DNA from: Dunaliella salina
Taxonomy: Eukaryota; Chlorophyta; Chlorophyceae; Chlamydomonadales; Dunaliellaceae
NCBI GenBank assembly: GCA_002284615.2
Contig: MU069588.1
Location: 42,730-60,752, forward strand
Direction: 5' to 3'
DNA length: 18,023 bases
Notes under the pieces: generated by a model
Seen by the model: the letters and a program-made list of their open reading frames with translations, nothing else
Told to the model about the DNA's origin: nothing
The model's database searches: none
In this document: one piece after another, positions 1 to 9,690 of the stretch
How the letters are laid out: every line of letters starts with the position of its first letter
Position numbering within the stretch: position 1 is the first letter of the stretch
Position numbers and translations under genes: made by a program

Positions 1-57
<57 letters not shown>
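1..57. repeat. (AC)n microsatellite at an intron 3' end
   Basis: Uninterrupted AC dinucleotides fill the window start and run straight into the AG acceptor (57-58) before the first visible RIBA exon. The usual pyrimidine tract is therefore replaced by alternating AC. The repeat continues upstream of the window, so its full length is unknown. It is the reverse complement of the GT tract at 2836-2907 in the same gene. Confidence 0.97.
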
Positions 58-58
<1 letters not shown>

Positions 59-60
<2 letters not shown>

Positions 61-2833
61 CACCCCCGAGGCCATGGCGTACATGGTGGAGTACACAAGC
101 GGAGTCATCTGCATCGCCATGGAGGGGGCAGACTTGGACCGACTGCGCCTGCCCCTCATGGTCAGCTCAGCAGAGAATGAGGAAGCCATGTACACAGCCT
201 TCGCAGTTACTGTAGACCTCAAGGAGGGTATCACCACAGGTAGGGTTGTTGGAGAGGAAAGGGTTACATAGCTGTACCTTAGCTGGGCAGAAAAAGTGCC
301 TCTAACCAGAGTATGGTGTTTGTGCTGCCTTTTCCAAGTACTGAGAGGTGATTGGGCTGTTGGCATTCTGGAGAGTGAAGATGGAGGTGTTCGGATGCTG
401 GGGAGGATAGAAAAGTGCGTTGGCATCCTGGGGGCCAATGGGAGTGAAGGTGGCTGGGGGGGGCCGCAAGAAAAAAGCATTTTGCGGAAGGTATCCCCCA
501 AACACTAGGTTACAAGGTGACAAGAACAAGGAGGCGAGGCCTCTGGTTAGCATGTTAACAGCTGGCCTAGTTGTCCTTCAACACAGGCCTTGGGGCTGGC
601 TTGCTCTCTGATGCATGCGCCATCTACTCTGTGTTGCAGCATCACTTCCCGCGCCTTCTCATGCCCGCCATCCTGCGCGCGGCCCTCCTCGGCTGCGCAA
701 GGCCTTCCTCGTCCTGGCTCTGCGAATGGCCCTCCTCACCATTCTTGCCATCTTGCCTAATCATTGTCATGTTTTCCCAGTGCTGGATTACATGGAAATG
801 CCGATGCATGCGGCGCGTTGTTGTTGCCTTGTCAGTGTGCAACTCCAAGATCCTTGAGCCCTTGAAGCCATGCAATCATAATGTAGACACACATCTGGTG
901 TATGGCTACTTTTGGCTGTCATCTACTAGACACACTAGACACACATCTGGTGTACAGCTACTTTCTGGGCTGTCATCTGAGGAGCTTCTAGTTGATGGGC
1001 CATAAACGGGAATGTTTCCAGGGGCTGAACTACTTGGCCTCAAGGTTGCCAAGGTACCCCAAAAGAGGGGAGCACACAGTAGGTGAGACTTCTCATCTCT
1101 TCCTCGCGCTCTACACTTGCAGGCATTTCCGCCTCCGATCGTGCACGCACCATCCGCCGCCTGGCTGACCCTACTGCCGACGCCTCCCATTTCCGCCGCC
1201 CAGGCCATATCTTCCCTTTGCGCTATCGCGCTGGCGGCACGCTCGTGCGGCCAGGCCACACAGAGGTGTGCGGGAGCACATTCTGGGTTCTGCACAGCTT
1301 TCTACCTGCTGCCGCGCGTGCTTGGTTGGCCCATTGTCGTGCATGCATGGTTGGCCGCCACACCTCTGTGTCGGCCTGGCCACACAGAGGTGTGAGAGAG
1401 CACGTCCTGGATTCTGTACAGTCGCGATGCTTCCTACCTGCTGTCGTGCTCGCCTGGTTTGGTTGGCCGCCAAACCTCTGTGTCCGCCTGGCCACACAGA
1501 GGTGTAAGGGATCATATCCTGGATTTTGCTCAGAAGCAGTAGTTTTTTCTGCTGCCCTGCATCCTTGGTTGGCTGCTGCACCTCTGTTCGGTCAGGCTAT
1601 ACAGGTGTGAGGGAGCAGGTTCTGGACTCTGTACAGCTCCCTACCTGCTGTCGTGCATGCTTGGTTGGCCCCCACACCTCTGTGTCAGCCAGGCCGCACA
1701 GAGGTGTGAGGGAGCACATTCTGGGTCCTGCACAGCTTCCTACCTGCTGTCGTGCGAACTTGGTTGGCTGCTGTCGCGCATGCTTGGTTGGCTGCCACAC
1801 CTCTGTGTTGTCCAGGCCAGGCCACACAGAGGCATGAGGGAGCACATTCTGGATTCTGCACAGCTTCCTACCTGCAGACGTGCATGCTTGGTTGACCGCC
1901 GTCGTGCATGCTTGGTTGGCTGCCACACCTCTGAGTTGGTCTGGCCACACAAAGGTGTGAGGGAACACATTCTGGATTTTGCACAGAGGCAATGCTTTTT
2001 CCCTTCTGCCTTGCATGCGTGGTTGGCCGCTGCCTGAGACGGGCACACAGGATGCTGTGTACTTCATTTGTTTGCGTGTGCACCAGGCCTTCTTCTTCCT
2101 TGTAACCTTGTAACCTTGTGTGTGCACCAGACAGGAATTGCAGTGTGGATCCCTGGATACCAGCCGCTGCGGCAGCTTGCTGCCTGGCTAAGCATGTGCC
2201 AAGCTCTTTCCGACCTGATACAACATCTGGCAGCTGAGCTTCATTGGTCATGCCTTTAGCAGGTGGTGAGGCTGCCCAGGCGCGTGGTTTTTGATTTCGA
2301 CGAACTGGGAAGGAAAGTGTCACTGTGGGAAAAGGCAAAGCGCGCAGGCCATTCTCGCTTGTTCATCCACCTTCTGGAGCAACTCCTCGTCCCCTCACTC
2401 TTCAGCCTTTCAGCCTCCCTCCACTCGCATTTCCAATCCCAAGTCCCCAAACAGTTGCTCATTTCTATGCATGTACATTCAAAAACAGTGTTGGAATGCT
2501 AAAGCTTGTCTCACACACTACACCACTTGCATTTCAACTCCCAAGTCCCCAAACAGGTGCTCACTTTTGTGCATGTACATTCAAAAACAGTGTCGGAACA
2601 CTAAAGCTTGTCTCACACACCACATGCCTCTGCGAACATGCTCAGCCTGTGCTCCATTCTGCTTCTTGCCACACCAGGCTTCCGTCGACTTAGCACGCCT
2701 GGCAGGGTGCCATCCCTCAGGCGTGTTGTGTGAGATTGTAGACAAGGCCACGGGTGAGATGGCGCGCACCCCTGTGCTGCGGGAGTATGCGGCCGCTCAT
2801 GGCCTTAAATGCATCACTATCGCAGACCTCATC

Positions 2834-2910
<77 letters not shown>

Positions 2911-5670
2911 GGAGGCAGTGTGAGAGAGCAGTAGATTTTCCTTCTGCACAAACAATCCTTGCCTAACACCCTTCAACTTAAACCCCTTCAACTGCCCGAA
3001 GGGGCAGGTTAGCTGCAGCAAAAGCGCTCTTTGCTAAACCACCCAGCAGGTGTTGCCTGAAGGTGTTACCATGAGCAGCTGCCTATGACTAACACCCCTT
3101 CAACTTTAAACCCTTCGACTGCCTGGGGGGCCAGCTGCGCTAAAGCAATTGTGCCTTCGCTTAGTGCCTTTGCAGCAGTTCCTCCACCATGAGCCTACCT
3201 ACCTAGCTGCCTTCAACGAACACCCCTTCAACTGGAACCCCATCAACTAACACCCCCGCAGGTACCGCCTCCGCCATGAGCAGCTGGTGGAGCACCTGGG
3301 AAGCACGCCTGTCGCATCGCGGCATGGCCCCATCACCTTGCATTCCTTCAGGTAGGGCTGAAGATGGGCCGGGTGGCCGTGCAGTTGTCCAGTGTCTCTG
3401 TGTGATTGTCTTTGCAGGAACAGGTCACGGAAGTCTGTGCATTGCGTGTGTGCCTGTGTGTACAGATTCCAGCTGCTCTGCAGCTTGCCTGGGTGCATGA
3501 AGACACTCGGGCTGATGACTGTGATGTCCATCAGTCTGCCATCCATATGAGTATGCATAGAATAAGTAAACCATGCGCGCTTGTGATTGTGATGTCCACA
3601 AGCATGCCATCCATGAGTAGGCATTGAAAACATGCGACCATTGAAGCTGCAGAGTAGTGGTCCTGCATGGCAACCACTCTGCACTCGAGCATGAGCGAAG
3701 GTCATGATATGATGAGCTTCATGATGTAAGTCCAACAACTATGAGTGCGGTGCTTGTTTAAACGAAGGCCCACACTCAAGGTCCTCCCCAGCCAGTATGC
3801 ACAAGCTAAAAATGTAATCTTGTGGTCTTAGGATGAGGTTACAAAGCTGTACCTGCCACCATGGGCAGCCTAGCTGAAGCGAAAAGGTGCCTGTAACCAG
3901 ACCAAAGCAAACTTATGTGAAAATGTTGCCTTTCTTGTGTGACATTCACAGGATTCCTTCTTTTTCTGGTGGCTCCACTTGCACAGGGCGCTGTATTGGA
4001 TACAATTCTTGGAATGCAATGCGCGCGCACAGCAGGCAATGGAACACACAGTTTTGCGCATGCAACTGCACACTTACTTGTGCTCAGGCATGCACTGCCC
4101 AAGGGGGCGCTGAACCACCCATGTTTGCATCCATGCAAGTCGGCCTTGGGAGGCAGTGACCACTGAACCCTTACCCGTGCCCAAATGCCCTTTGCAGCGC
4201 TGAACCTAAATCTTAAACCCTAACCCTATTTCTTGACCCCATGCTCACCCACACAGGTCGGCCCTGGATGGCAGCGAGCATCTCGCCTTAGTGGTGGGCA
4301 GCACCAGCTGTGATAGTGCCGGCAGCAACAGTGGATCCAACAATGGATCCCCCGCTGCCAGCCTGCAAGGCCCCGTCCATGTGTGTGTGCACCACGAGCA
4401 GCATGGGGTTGACCTACTTACAGGCATCACCGCAGCTGTATCCGGCGCCCCATCCTCCAAAAGCGCAAGCAGTAGCGGTAATGGCAGTGTTGCAAGGGAG
4501 GCGAGCTCGCCCAGTTGCAGCGGTAGCAGCTTAGATGGTGCCCTGTGTGCAGTAGCGTCCCGAGGAGGGGGCGTGGTGCTGTACATGCGCAGCAGGAGCG
4601 GGGATGTGCAAGACGTAGACGGAAGGAGCAGCAGTAGCAGTAGCAGTATATTGTCACAGTGCCGCGCATTGCACCAGCAGCAGCAGGCTGGGAGCAATGG
4701 CGTTGGCTCGGCAGGGAATGGATCTGTTGGGAATGGCATGCTGGACAGCACTTTTGACCTGAAAGCCTATGGCCTTGCTGCACAGGTGAGGAAAGACTGT
4801 CTTTGCATCGTGCAAATGATCGCCCGCAAAGGTCTACCAAAGCTGGTGGATTTCACGTCTCCTATGGATTATTTGAAGGGGTAGCTTGAGTGCCTTTACC
4901 TGAGAATAAACTGCTGGTAGCTATTGCTACACTTGAAATGAAGATGACCTAAAGGTAGTTTTTGCCGGTGGCTGGGAAGATGCATTTGTTTGAGCGCTGC
5001 AGGATGACCATAAGTATAAATGCTGAGGGTTAGGCCTGGCATGGTTCAGACAGTCTGGAAAAGGGCCCCTGCAGCCTTTCCATCGATTGGGCATCAACTC
5101 TTGGAATAAGACCTCTGCAAAATAGAGAAAAGAAACACACAGGGCTCTGATAATGCATGTTCAGACGCCAAGTTCCTAGTTGTCACAATCACCTCAGCAA
5201 GGGAAAGTGTATGGACACAAAGCTCCTCCCATGGAGTGCTCCTCTGATCTCTGAACAAAAAGGAAATGAACCTCCATGTTATGAAGAGGCATGACTGCAT
5301 TGAAGAGGTGCCTGCATCTCTATAAAGCTTTGCTCATTTTGCTCATGGTGGCTTGCAGCTCTCACAGACTCACACAAGAAGCTTGTGCACTAAGATGTCA
5401 CCTGCTCTGGCAAGCTGGACATTTAGCAAAGAGAGATAATGCGGGTATACAAGGAAGTGGCCTGTGCCCGTGTGTGTGCACACTTGTTTTCCCACGCAAA
5501 CACACACTTGCAGATGCTGCGCGCCCTTGGAGTGAGAGAAGTTGCTCTTTTGTCAGACGACATGCGTCAGCAGCAAGCGCTCCGCAGCTGTGGGGTAGAC
5601 ATCGCGTCCTCGCAGCCCAGAGCCCAGGTCCCGCAGCATTCGCAGCAGCAACAGCACGCAGTCACTCTGG
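59..5670 (+). CDS. RIBA-type riboflavin biosynthesis protein (DHBP synthase / degenerate GTP cyclohydrolase II), partial, six exons
   Basis: RibBA proteins make 3,4-dihydroxy-2-butanone 4-phosphate from ribulose 5-phosphate and open the GTP ring, the two entry reactions of riboflavin synthesis; in plants and algae they act in the plastid. The exons are 59-239, 1123-1265, 2678-2835, 3262-3351, 4257-4785 and 5514-5670. Phases fit at every join, giving about 419 codons in the window. Exon 1 starts after an AG acceptor ([12 protein letters not shown]) and joins exon 2 as [12 protein letters not shown]. Exon 2 ends RPGHTE, exon 3 starts [10 protein letters not shown] and includes GVLCEI, and exon 4 ends [10 protein letters not shown]. 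The DHBP-synthase His, Thr and Glu motifs are present; the N-terminal acidic loop and any transit peptide lie upstream. Exons 5-6 keep [19 protein letters not shown] and LRALGV. They lack the zinc motif C-x10-C-x-C and the RQEG motif, and carry Ser/Gly/Asn/Gln-rich insertions. The C-terminal exon was not found; exon 6 ends at a strong GTAAGT donor. Confidence 0.9.
240..1122 (+). other. RIBA intron 1 (883 nt)
   Basis: The donor is GTAGGG at 240 and the acceptor CTTGCAG ends at 1122. The intron splits a Gly codon (G/GC), and the joined protein reads TTG-ISASD as expected for the family. Inside is a two-copy tandem repeat with a period of about 52 nt (about 886-930 and 938-983, both with ACACATCTGGTGTA and CTGTCATCT). 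Short open frames on both strands here have no family resemblance and are not called. Confidence 0.9.
1249..1980 (+). repeat. Minisatellite made of direct and inverted copies of the exon 2/intron 2 junction
   Basis: The sequence GGCC(A/T)GGCCACACAGAG/GTGTG spans the real exon end and donor (junction 1265/1266). It recurs with donors at about 1390, 1502, 1605, 1704, 1832 (GT changed to GC) and 1955. Spacings are about 99-128 nt, and most copies are followed by GGGAGCACATTCTGG-like sequence. Between copies lie CTACCTGCTGTCGTGCATGC, TTGGTTGG and an inverted copy CACACCTCTGTGT, near 1359, 1470, 1579, 1673, 1796 and 1922. Each inverted copy sits just before the next direct copy, so each unit can form a hairpin with the donor in its stem. 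Copies 4, 6 and 7 are the most diverged. Confidence 0.9.
1266..2677 (+). other. RIBA intron 2 (1412 nt), repeat-expanded
   Basis: The donor GTGTGC follows the HTE codons and the acceptor CACACCAG ends at 2677. The phase is 0, so HTE joins ASVDL exactly as in DHBP synthases. Most of the 5' half is the junction-derived minisatellite (about 1249-1980). The 3' half carries a 102-nt tandem duplication (2428-2631). The stretch 2040-2427 shows nothing recognisable. Confidence 0.92.
2428..2631 (+). repeat. Two-copy tandem duplication, period 102 nt, in RIBA intron 2
   Basis: The copies start at 2428 and 2530. Both contain CCCAAGTCCCCAAACAG, GCATGTACATTCAAAAACAG and CTAAAGCTTGTCTCACACAC in order, with only scattered differences. 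The duplication ends about 45 nt before the real acceptor. Confidence 0.9.
2836..2907 (+). repeat. (GT)36 microsatellite starting exactly at a splice donor
   Basis: After the last bases of exon 3 (ATCAG), the donor GT is itself the first unit of an uninterrupted run of 36 GT dinucleotides. Alternating GT directly at a donor leaves no standard GTRAGT consensus. The run is complementary to the AC tract at 1-57. Confidence 0.97.
2836..3261 (+). other. RIBA intron 3 (426 nt) with acceptor-side copies
   Basis: The donor lies in the GT repeat and the acceptor CCCCGCAG ends at 3261. AG plus G restores the Arg codon in [10 protein letters not shown]. After the microsatellite come about three decayed units with (T)AACACCCCTTCAACT. 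Two of them carry ACCATGAG at about 3068 and 3188. The 13-nt string CCATGAGCAGCTG at 3069-3081 is identical to bases 3274-3286 inside exon 4, so the repeat seems to include a copy of the acceptor side of the exon. Confidence 0.8.
3352..4256 (+). other. RIBA intron 4 (905 nt)
   Basis: The donor is GTAGGG and the acceptor CCACACAG ends at 4256. AG/G rejoins to Arg, giving [15 protein letters not shown] as in GTP cyclohydrolase II N-termini. The intron contains a two-copy repeat (about 3516-3575 and 3585-3640, both with TGTGATGTCCA and TGCCATCCAT). It also holds two adjacent CCCTAA-like units near 4215-4228, too few to call telomeric. No extra exon is needed for the protein to be continuous. Confidence 0.88.
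4786..5513 (+). other. RIBA intron 5 (728 nt)
   Basis: The donor is GTGAGG and the acceptor ACACTTGCAG ends at 5513, phase 0. The join gives [12 protein letters not shown], matching the GTP cyclohydrolase II pattern of a Gly-x-x-Ala-Gln helix followed by LxxLGV. Nothing else recognisable is seen in this intron. Confidence 0.88.
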
Positions 5671-5842
5671 GTAAGTGTGATGTGTCATTTTGAGCATGTA
5701 AGCGTGAGTCCAGCGACCTGTTCAAGGGGAATACTGACTGCCAGAGGTAATTGTGCAGAGCATAAGAAGCCACCTGCTTTGCATGTGAGCTTCCTCACCC
5801 TAAGTTACATAATCTCCCATTCATGGGTAAAGGTGTCCATGC
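5671..5842. other. Sequence after the last visible RIBA donor; no gene seen
   Basis: It begins with GTAAGTGTG, the best donor match in the gene. Reading through would end the protein after LGKCDVSF (stop 5691-5693). No exon encoding the usual C-terminal Tyr-Leu-x-Thr-Lys segment was found here or in the repeats that follow. The rest of this intron or flank looks non-coding. Confidence 0.5.
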
Positions 5843-5962
5843 AGGGGTGTTCACGCCCTGAAATGAATTTCACCAAACGACTTTAAAAGTTGACAATAGG
5901 TGCACATTTGTTAAAAATTAAGAGCTGCAAAGTTGGAATTTTGAAAATCGGCCCAGGGGGGG
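5843..5962. repeat. Left copy of an outer inverted repeat pair
   Basis: The reverse complement of this stretch matches 11458-11570. Shared blocks in order are CCGATTTTCAAAATTCCAA, TTTGCAGCTCTT, CAAATGT, CCTATT, TCAAcTTTT, GTC(G/A)T(T/C)TGGTGAA and CGTGAACAC. Spacing is kept throughout, so this is a diverged copy and not chance similarity. Confidence 0.8.
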
Positions 5963-7865
5963 GCTCAGGGGAGCTCCCAACCTCGTTTCAGATCAGATCA
6001 TGGGGTTACCGCACATAATCTTTAATAACTGGCCAGGGAACAGCCCAAACCTTGCCATTTTTGTTCTCATGGGTACCTTAGATTAAGACCTACCTGTAGG
6101 TATGCTGCTTGTGGGATACAATCCCAGTTTGGGCTTGCCTGGCCTGGAAAATGTGTGTTTTTTTCCCCATTTTGGCCATTTCGCCCACTCAAATCATGGC
6201 ATAAAAGATGTGGAGTGCTGTTTTCCTGTTCCTGACTTGGCATAGGTTCTTGGCATAGTATGATACAGCAGCACGAGCAAAATGGGGCGGAAACAATGTT
6301 GCTCAGGGCTGATGCCTGCCAGAATCGTTGCTTTTTAATGCTAAAATGTGTGTTTGGGCCCACTCCTGACCAGCTGGGCAATATTTTTTGGCAAATCTCG
6401 TTGCAAACCCTTTCTTTCATTACAAGATATCCAACGGTGTGCTGCTTGACCAAAATGGATGATTTTCAGAATGACCCCTTTTTTGAGGTGGTCAATTGCT
6501 CAATTGCTGACGCAAAATTTGACTTTTGGTCAGGCTGGGCAAGCATGTTTGAGATCATGAAGCAACAGCTCCTTCCACTTTTGAGCATGCAGGACCTTAC
6601 CCTAAGAACAGCCCAGCAACCCTGCATACTCAGTTTGAGCTAGGGGGGGCCCAAGGTGGGGGGCCAGGAATCAGTCGAAGGCCTGCCAGAATGGGGTCCT
6701 CAGGGAGCCCTCCCCCGGCTTACCTGACCTACAGCGATGATTCAGCATTTCATCAGGAGCATATCCTGGGGGGTCCGGGGGACTGGGGCGGGGGTCCAGA
6801 ATTTCACCCAATTTTGGCAGGGAAATGGCGAGAAACCAAGGCTTTACAATGCGTCAATGGATTGGAGGGACGTTTCGACCGGCCATTTTAATAAATTATT
6901 TTGTTGGAATGCCATCGATGAGACGTCATGGAATGTAGCAGGCAATTCAAACGGCATGACAGCTGGGGCCGACCAGGTCACTCGGACCACCGAGTGAGGT
7001 CCCATCGAGCAGATTTTCATTTTTGGAGGAGAAAAGCAAGCTCATCCGGTCAGGGTGCTGAGTGGAGCACCAAGCCAAGATCCTTGGTTTNAGACAGCTC
7101 CCAGCCTTGACCAAGCCCCAGGGACTCGCACACCTGCACTTGGGCCCCCAAACTTGNCAGGTCATACTTGAAGAACATCCTTAACAAGACTGCATACTCA
7201 AAATGTGGCCAGGTGCTGTGCATGCGTGCTTTCCAGTTTTGCACCACTTTTGCTTCGCAGACGCGCTCATGCTCCAAGTGCTTAGGGGCCAATTTTTACC
7301 CCCCCGATTTTCCACTTGGATGGACCAGGTTTGACATAAAAAGTACCTGGGAGCCAAGAAAGGGGGCCAATTCGGGTCAAAACATGCAAATTCGCAGGAA
7401 TAGGCCAATTTTGCCTAAAATGCCTCAAAATAAGCCCCTGGCTCACCTGCAACACCTCATCCCCACTTTTTTTGATGCAGAAGTGCCAAAAATGTTACCC
7501 GAAACTATTCTGCATACAAAAAAGGCGGGAATCCGCCTGCTTCATTATCCCCCTCTATTTTTGCCTAGCATGCCCAGCCTGACTTTTGGAGCATTAAGTG
7601 CCTTCAGGATGATTGTTTTGGCACGGAACTTGGCACGGGGGTCCGGCATGGTGACTTAAACAAGTTGTGTGGGGGAAATTGGGAGTGTGCAGGTATGTGG
7701 GTGCCTGCTGGGGGAAGCGGCTCATTTTCCAGAGATAAATGCAGGCAGGGTGTGGTGGCATGCTTGAGGTGTGTTGATGGCCGTATCAGAGCGAGAAACC
7801 TCATGAAGCTGTATGTGCGCCTTTGTTTGAGTGCATCACCATGCATGTCTCCCCAGCCCTTGTAT
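5963..7865. other. Non-coding stretch, probably decayed mobile DNA
   Basis: No reading frame here looks like a protein family. G-runs, poly-T tracts and two ambiguous bases (7091, 7157) are present. Frames at 6260-6643 (+) and 7168-7659 (+) are open but low in information and carry no motif I recognise. Inverted homology to 9691-11457 would be expected if the inner and outer repeat pairs belong to one element, but I could not confirm it by eye. Confidence 0.45.
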
Positions 7866-8705
7866 GCTGTCCCCTGAAAACTTTCCCAGACCTCACAGGT
7901 GCCCAGAGCCACCCTCCAGCGCAGGGCCTGCAAGTTTTGGGGCAGTGCATAGTCAGCTGTCCAGCGTTTTGCATGTTGTTGATGAGCATGTAGGGGTGTC
8001 AGGTGTGCTGCAGAGGTGCCCCCTGGCCTCAAATGCATGCATTTTGACCTTATCAGCCCTTGCATGTGCTTTTTGAGTGCGGGACTGCACCCAGCAGGCC
8101 GGCTAGGGTGCATGCACGAGCTGCATGCGCATCAGGCCCCTTGCCACCCACTCAACATGTTCACAGCCTGCAGCTGAAGCACCCTGGCCGCAGGATGTCC
8201 CTCCTCATGTCTCGGAGCATGTGTGTGGGGTAGGCTGTCCGAGCTGCTGCAGGCCCCAAAGTGCTCCTTCCTGCTGGTCAAACCTCCGCGACAGCTGCTG
8301 CCGCTCCAGCTGTGCGGAGTCGCTGCCCCAAAATTTAGAGAACGATTCGTTTAATACAAGAGAGAACTCGCGCCCCAAAAGCGGCGAGTTTAGTGGCCCG
8401 TCAGGAAGGCGATATTGCAAAACCTGCCAAATTTCCCAACCCGACAGCCGGTGCACCGGGGCTCATAAAACGAGTTCAGATCGACTTTTTATTTTGCATT
8501 TAATAAGTCCGATTCCTCAAGTTGAGCTCCACGTGTTTTTTGGAGAGGGGGTCTGATCCATGTCTGGACACCCCCCTCCTGTATCTCCCCAGCCACTGCA
8601 CCATCCCAGATTCTGAGACCAGTTTTGCTGCCCCATTTTACACCAGAAAACCGTTCATGAAGTCAAAAATGGCATTGGAGCAACTTGGTCTGGGGGTGAA
8701 CACCC
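7866..8705 (-). repeat. Left arm of a large foldback (inverted repeat) element
   Basis: It matches 8846-9690 in reverse complement with a constant coordinate sum of about 17545-17560 over more than 800 nt, at a fair but clearly diverged level. Conserved markers on the - strand include ACCAAGTTGCTCCAAT, GTTTTATGAGC, a peptide-coding block at about 8309-8228 (LERQQLSRRFDQ...QQLGQPTP), ATGTTGAGTGGGTGG and CTCTGGGCAC..GTGAGGTCTGGGAA. The conserved peptide hints at a coding relic, but its product is not recognised. Confidence 0.88.
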
Positions 8706-8845
8706 CTACCATGAGAGTGACTCCCTGATGTACGAAAGGTTTTAAGGAGAACTCCCACAAGTACACTTTGTGAGTAGTGTGCGAGAGTACGCCTGGAGAG
8801 GGCATTGGGAATTTGGGGGCATTCAGGAGCGCCGACATTGTAGTG

Positions 8846-9690
8846 GTGTTCACCCCAAAACAAAGTTGCTCCAATCCCATTTCTGAATTTATGAACGATT
8901 TTCTGGTGCAAAACTGGTTGGCAAACCTGGTCTCAGGATCAGGGATGCTGCAGTGGCTGGGGAGATAGATGAAGAGAGCATCCAGACGTAGATCAGATCA
9001 CATAAAAATAACGGTAGGTCAAGCTGAGCAATCGAATTCACTGAAGTGAAATTTGAAAGTCCGTCTGCATTTGTTTTATGAGCTTCAGTGCACCAGCTGT
9101 CAGGTTCAAAATTTGGACTGGTCCGGCCACATTGCCTTTCCGACGGGCCACCAAACTCGCGGTTATGGGACACGTTCACTCTCTGTTGTTCAATGAATCA
9201 GTCTTTGAAATTTGAGGCAGCAACTCCGCACATCTGGAGCGACAGCAGCTGTTGCAGAGGTTTGACCAGCGGGAAGAAGCACCCTGGAGCCAGCAGCAGC
9301 TCGGACAGCCTGCCCCACCCTGTCCCAGACCTGCACCAAGACATGAAGGTGGACATCCTGCTTCCAGATTGCTGCAGCTGCGGGCTGCGGACATGCTGAG
9401 TGGGTGGCTTGGGGAATATTGCACATGCATGTACCCCAGCTGGCCTGCTCAGTGAGCTCCATCACCCAAAGGAGCACATGAGGAGCACAAACAAGGGTCA
9501 ATTAAGGTCAAAAGGCACGCACTTCAAGCTTGCGCACACCACTACAGCATGCCTGACACACCCCCTGCATGGTCACTACCAAAATGCAAGATGCTGGAAA
9601 GCTGGCCATGCACTGCCCCAAACCATGCAAGCCCCATGTTGTAGAGTGGCTCTGGGCACAAGTGAGGTCTGGGAAGATTACCAGGGGATT
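8846..9690 (+). repeat. Right arm of the large foldback element
   Basis: This is the inverted partner of 7866-8705, with a spacer of about 140 nt (8706-8845). On the + strand it carries CAAAGTTGCTCCAAT, GTTTTATGAGC and, at 9234-9317, a peptide closely matching the left arm (LERQQLLQRFDQ...QQQLGQPAP). It continues with ATGCTGAGTGGGTGG. An in-frame stop upstream of the peptide and frame changes relative to the left arm show that neither copy is an intact gene. Confidence 0.88.

Noticed and set aside
1266..1610. Read-through of exon 2 into the intron (frame stays open to 1610)
   Set aside because: The joined HTE-ASVDL is the family-conserved sequence, and the read-through peptide is minisatellite translation. 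It is a possible intron-retention product only.
1597..2127. 176-codon frame on the - strand with repeated [17 protein letters not shown] peptides
   Set aside because: It is a by-product of the intron 2 minisatellite read backwards. The repeat period, not selection, explains the periodic peptide, and the stretch is removed by splicing.
2291..2923. 210-codon + frame including a Cys-Val repeat tail
   Set aside because: It combines intron sequence, real exon 3 and the GT microsatellite. Only 2678-2835 is supported as coding.
4215..4229. Telomere-like CCCTAA units
   Set aside because: Only about two units inside an intron; too short to call interstitial telomeric DNA.
4245..4751. 168-codon frame on the - strand
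   Set aside because: Shadow of exon 5; its Leu/Pro/Cys richness comes from the complement of Ser/Gly/Gln codons.
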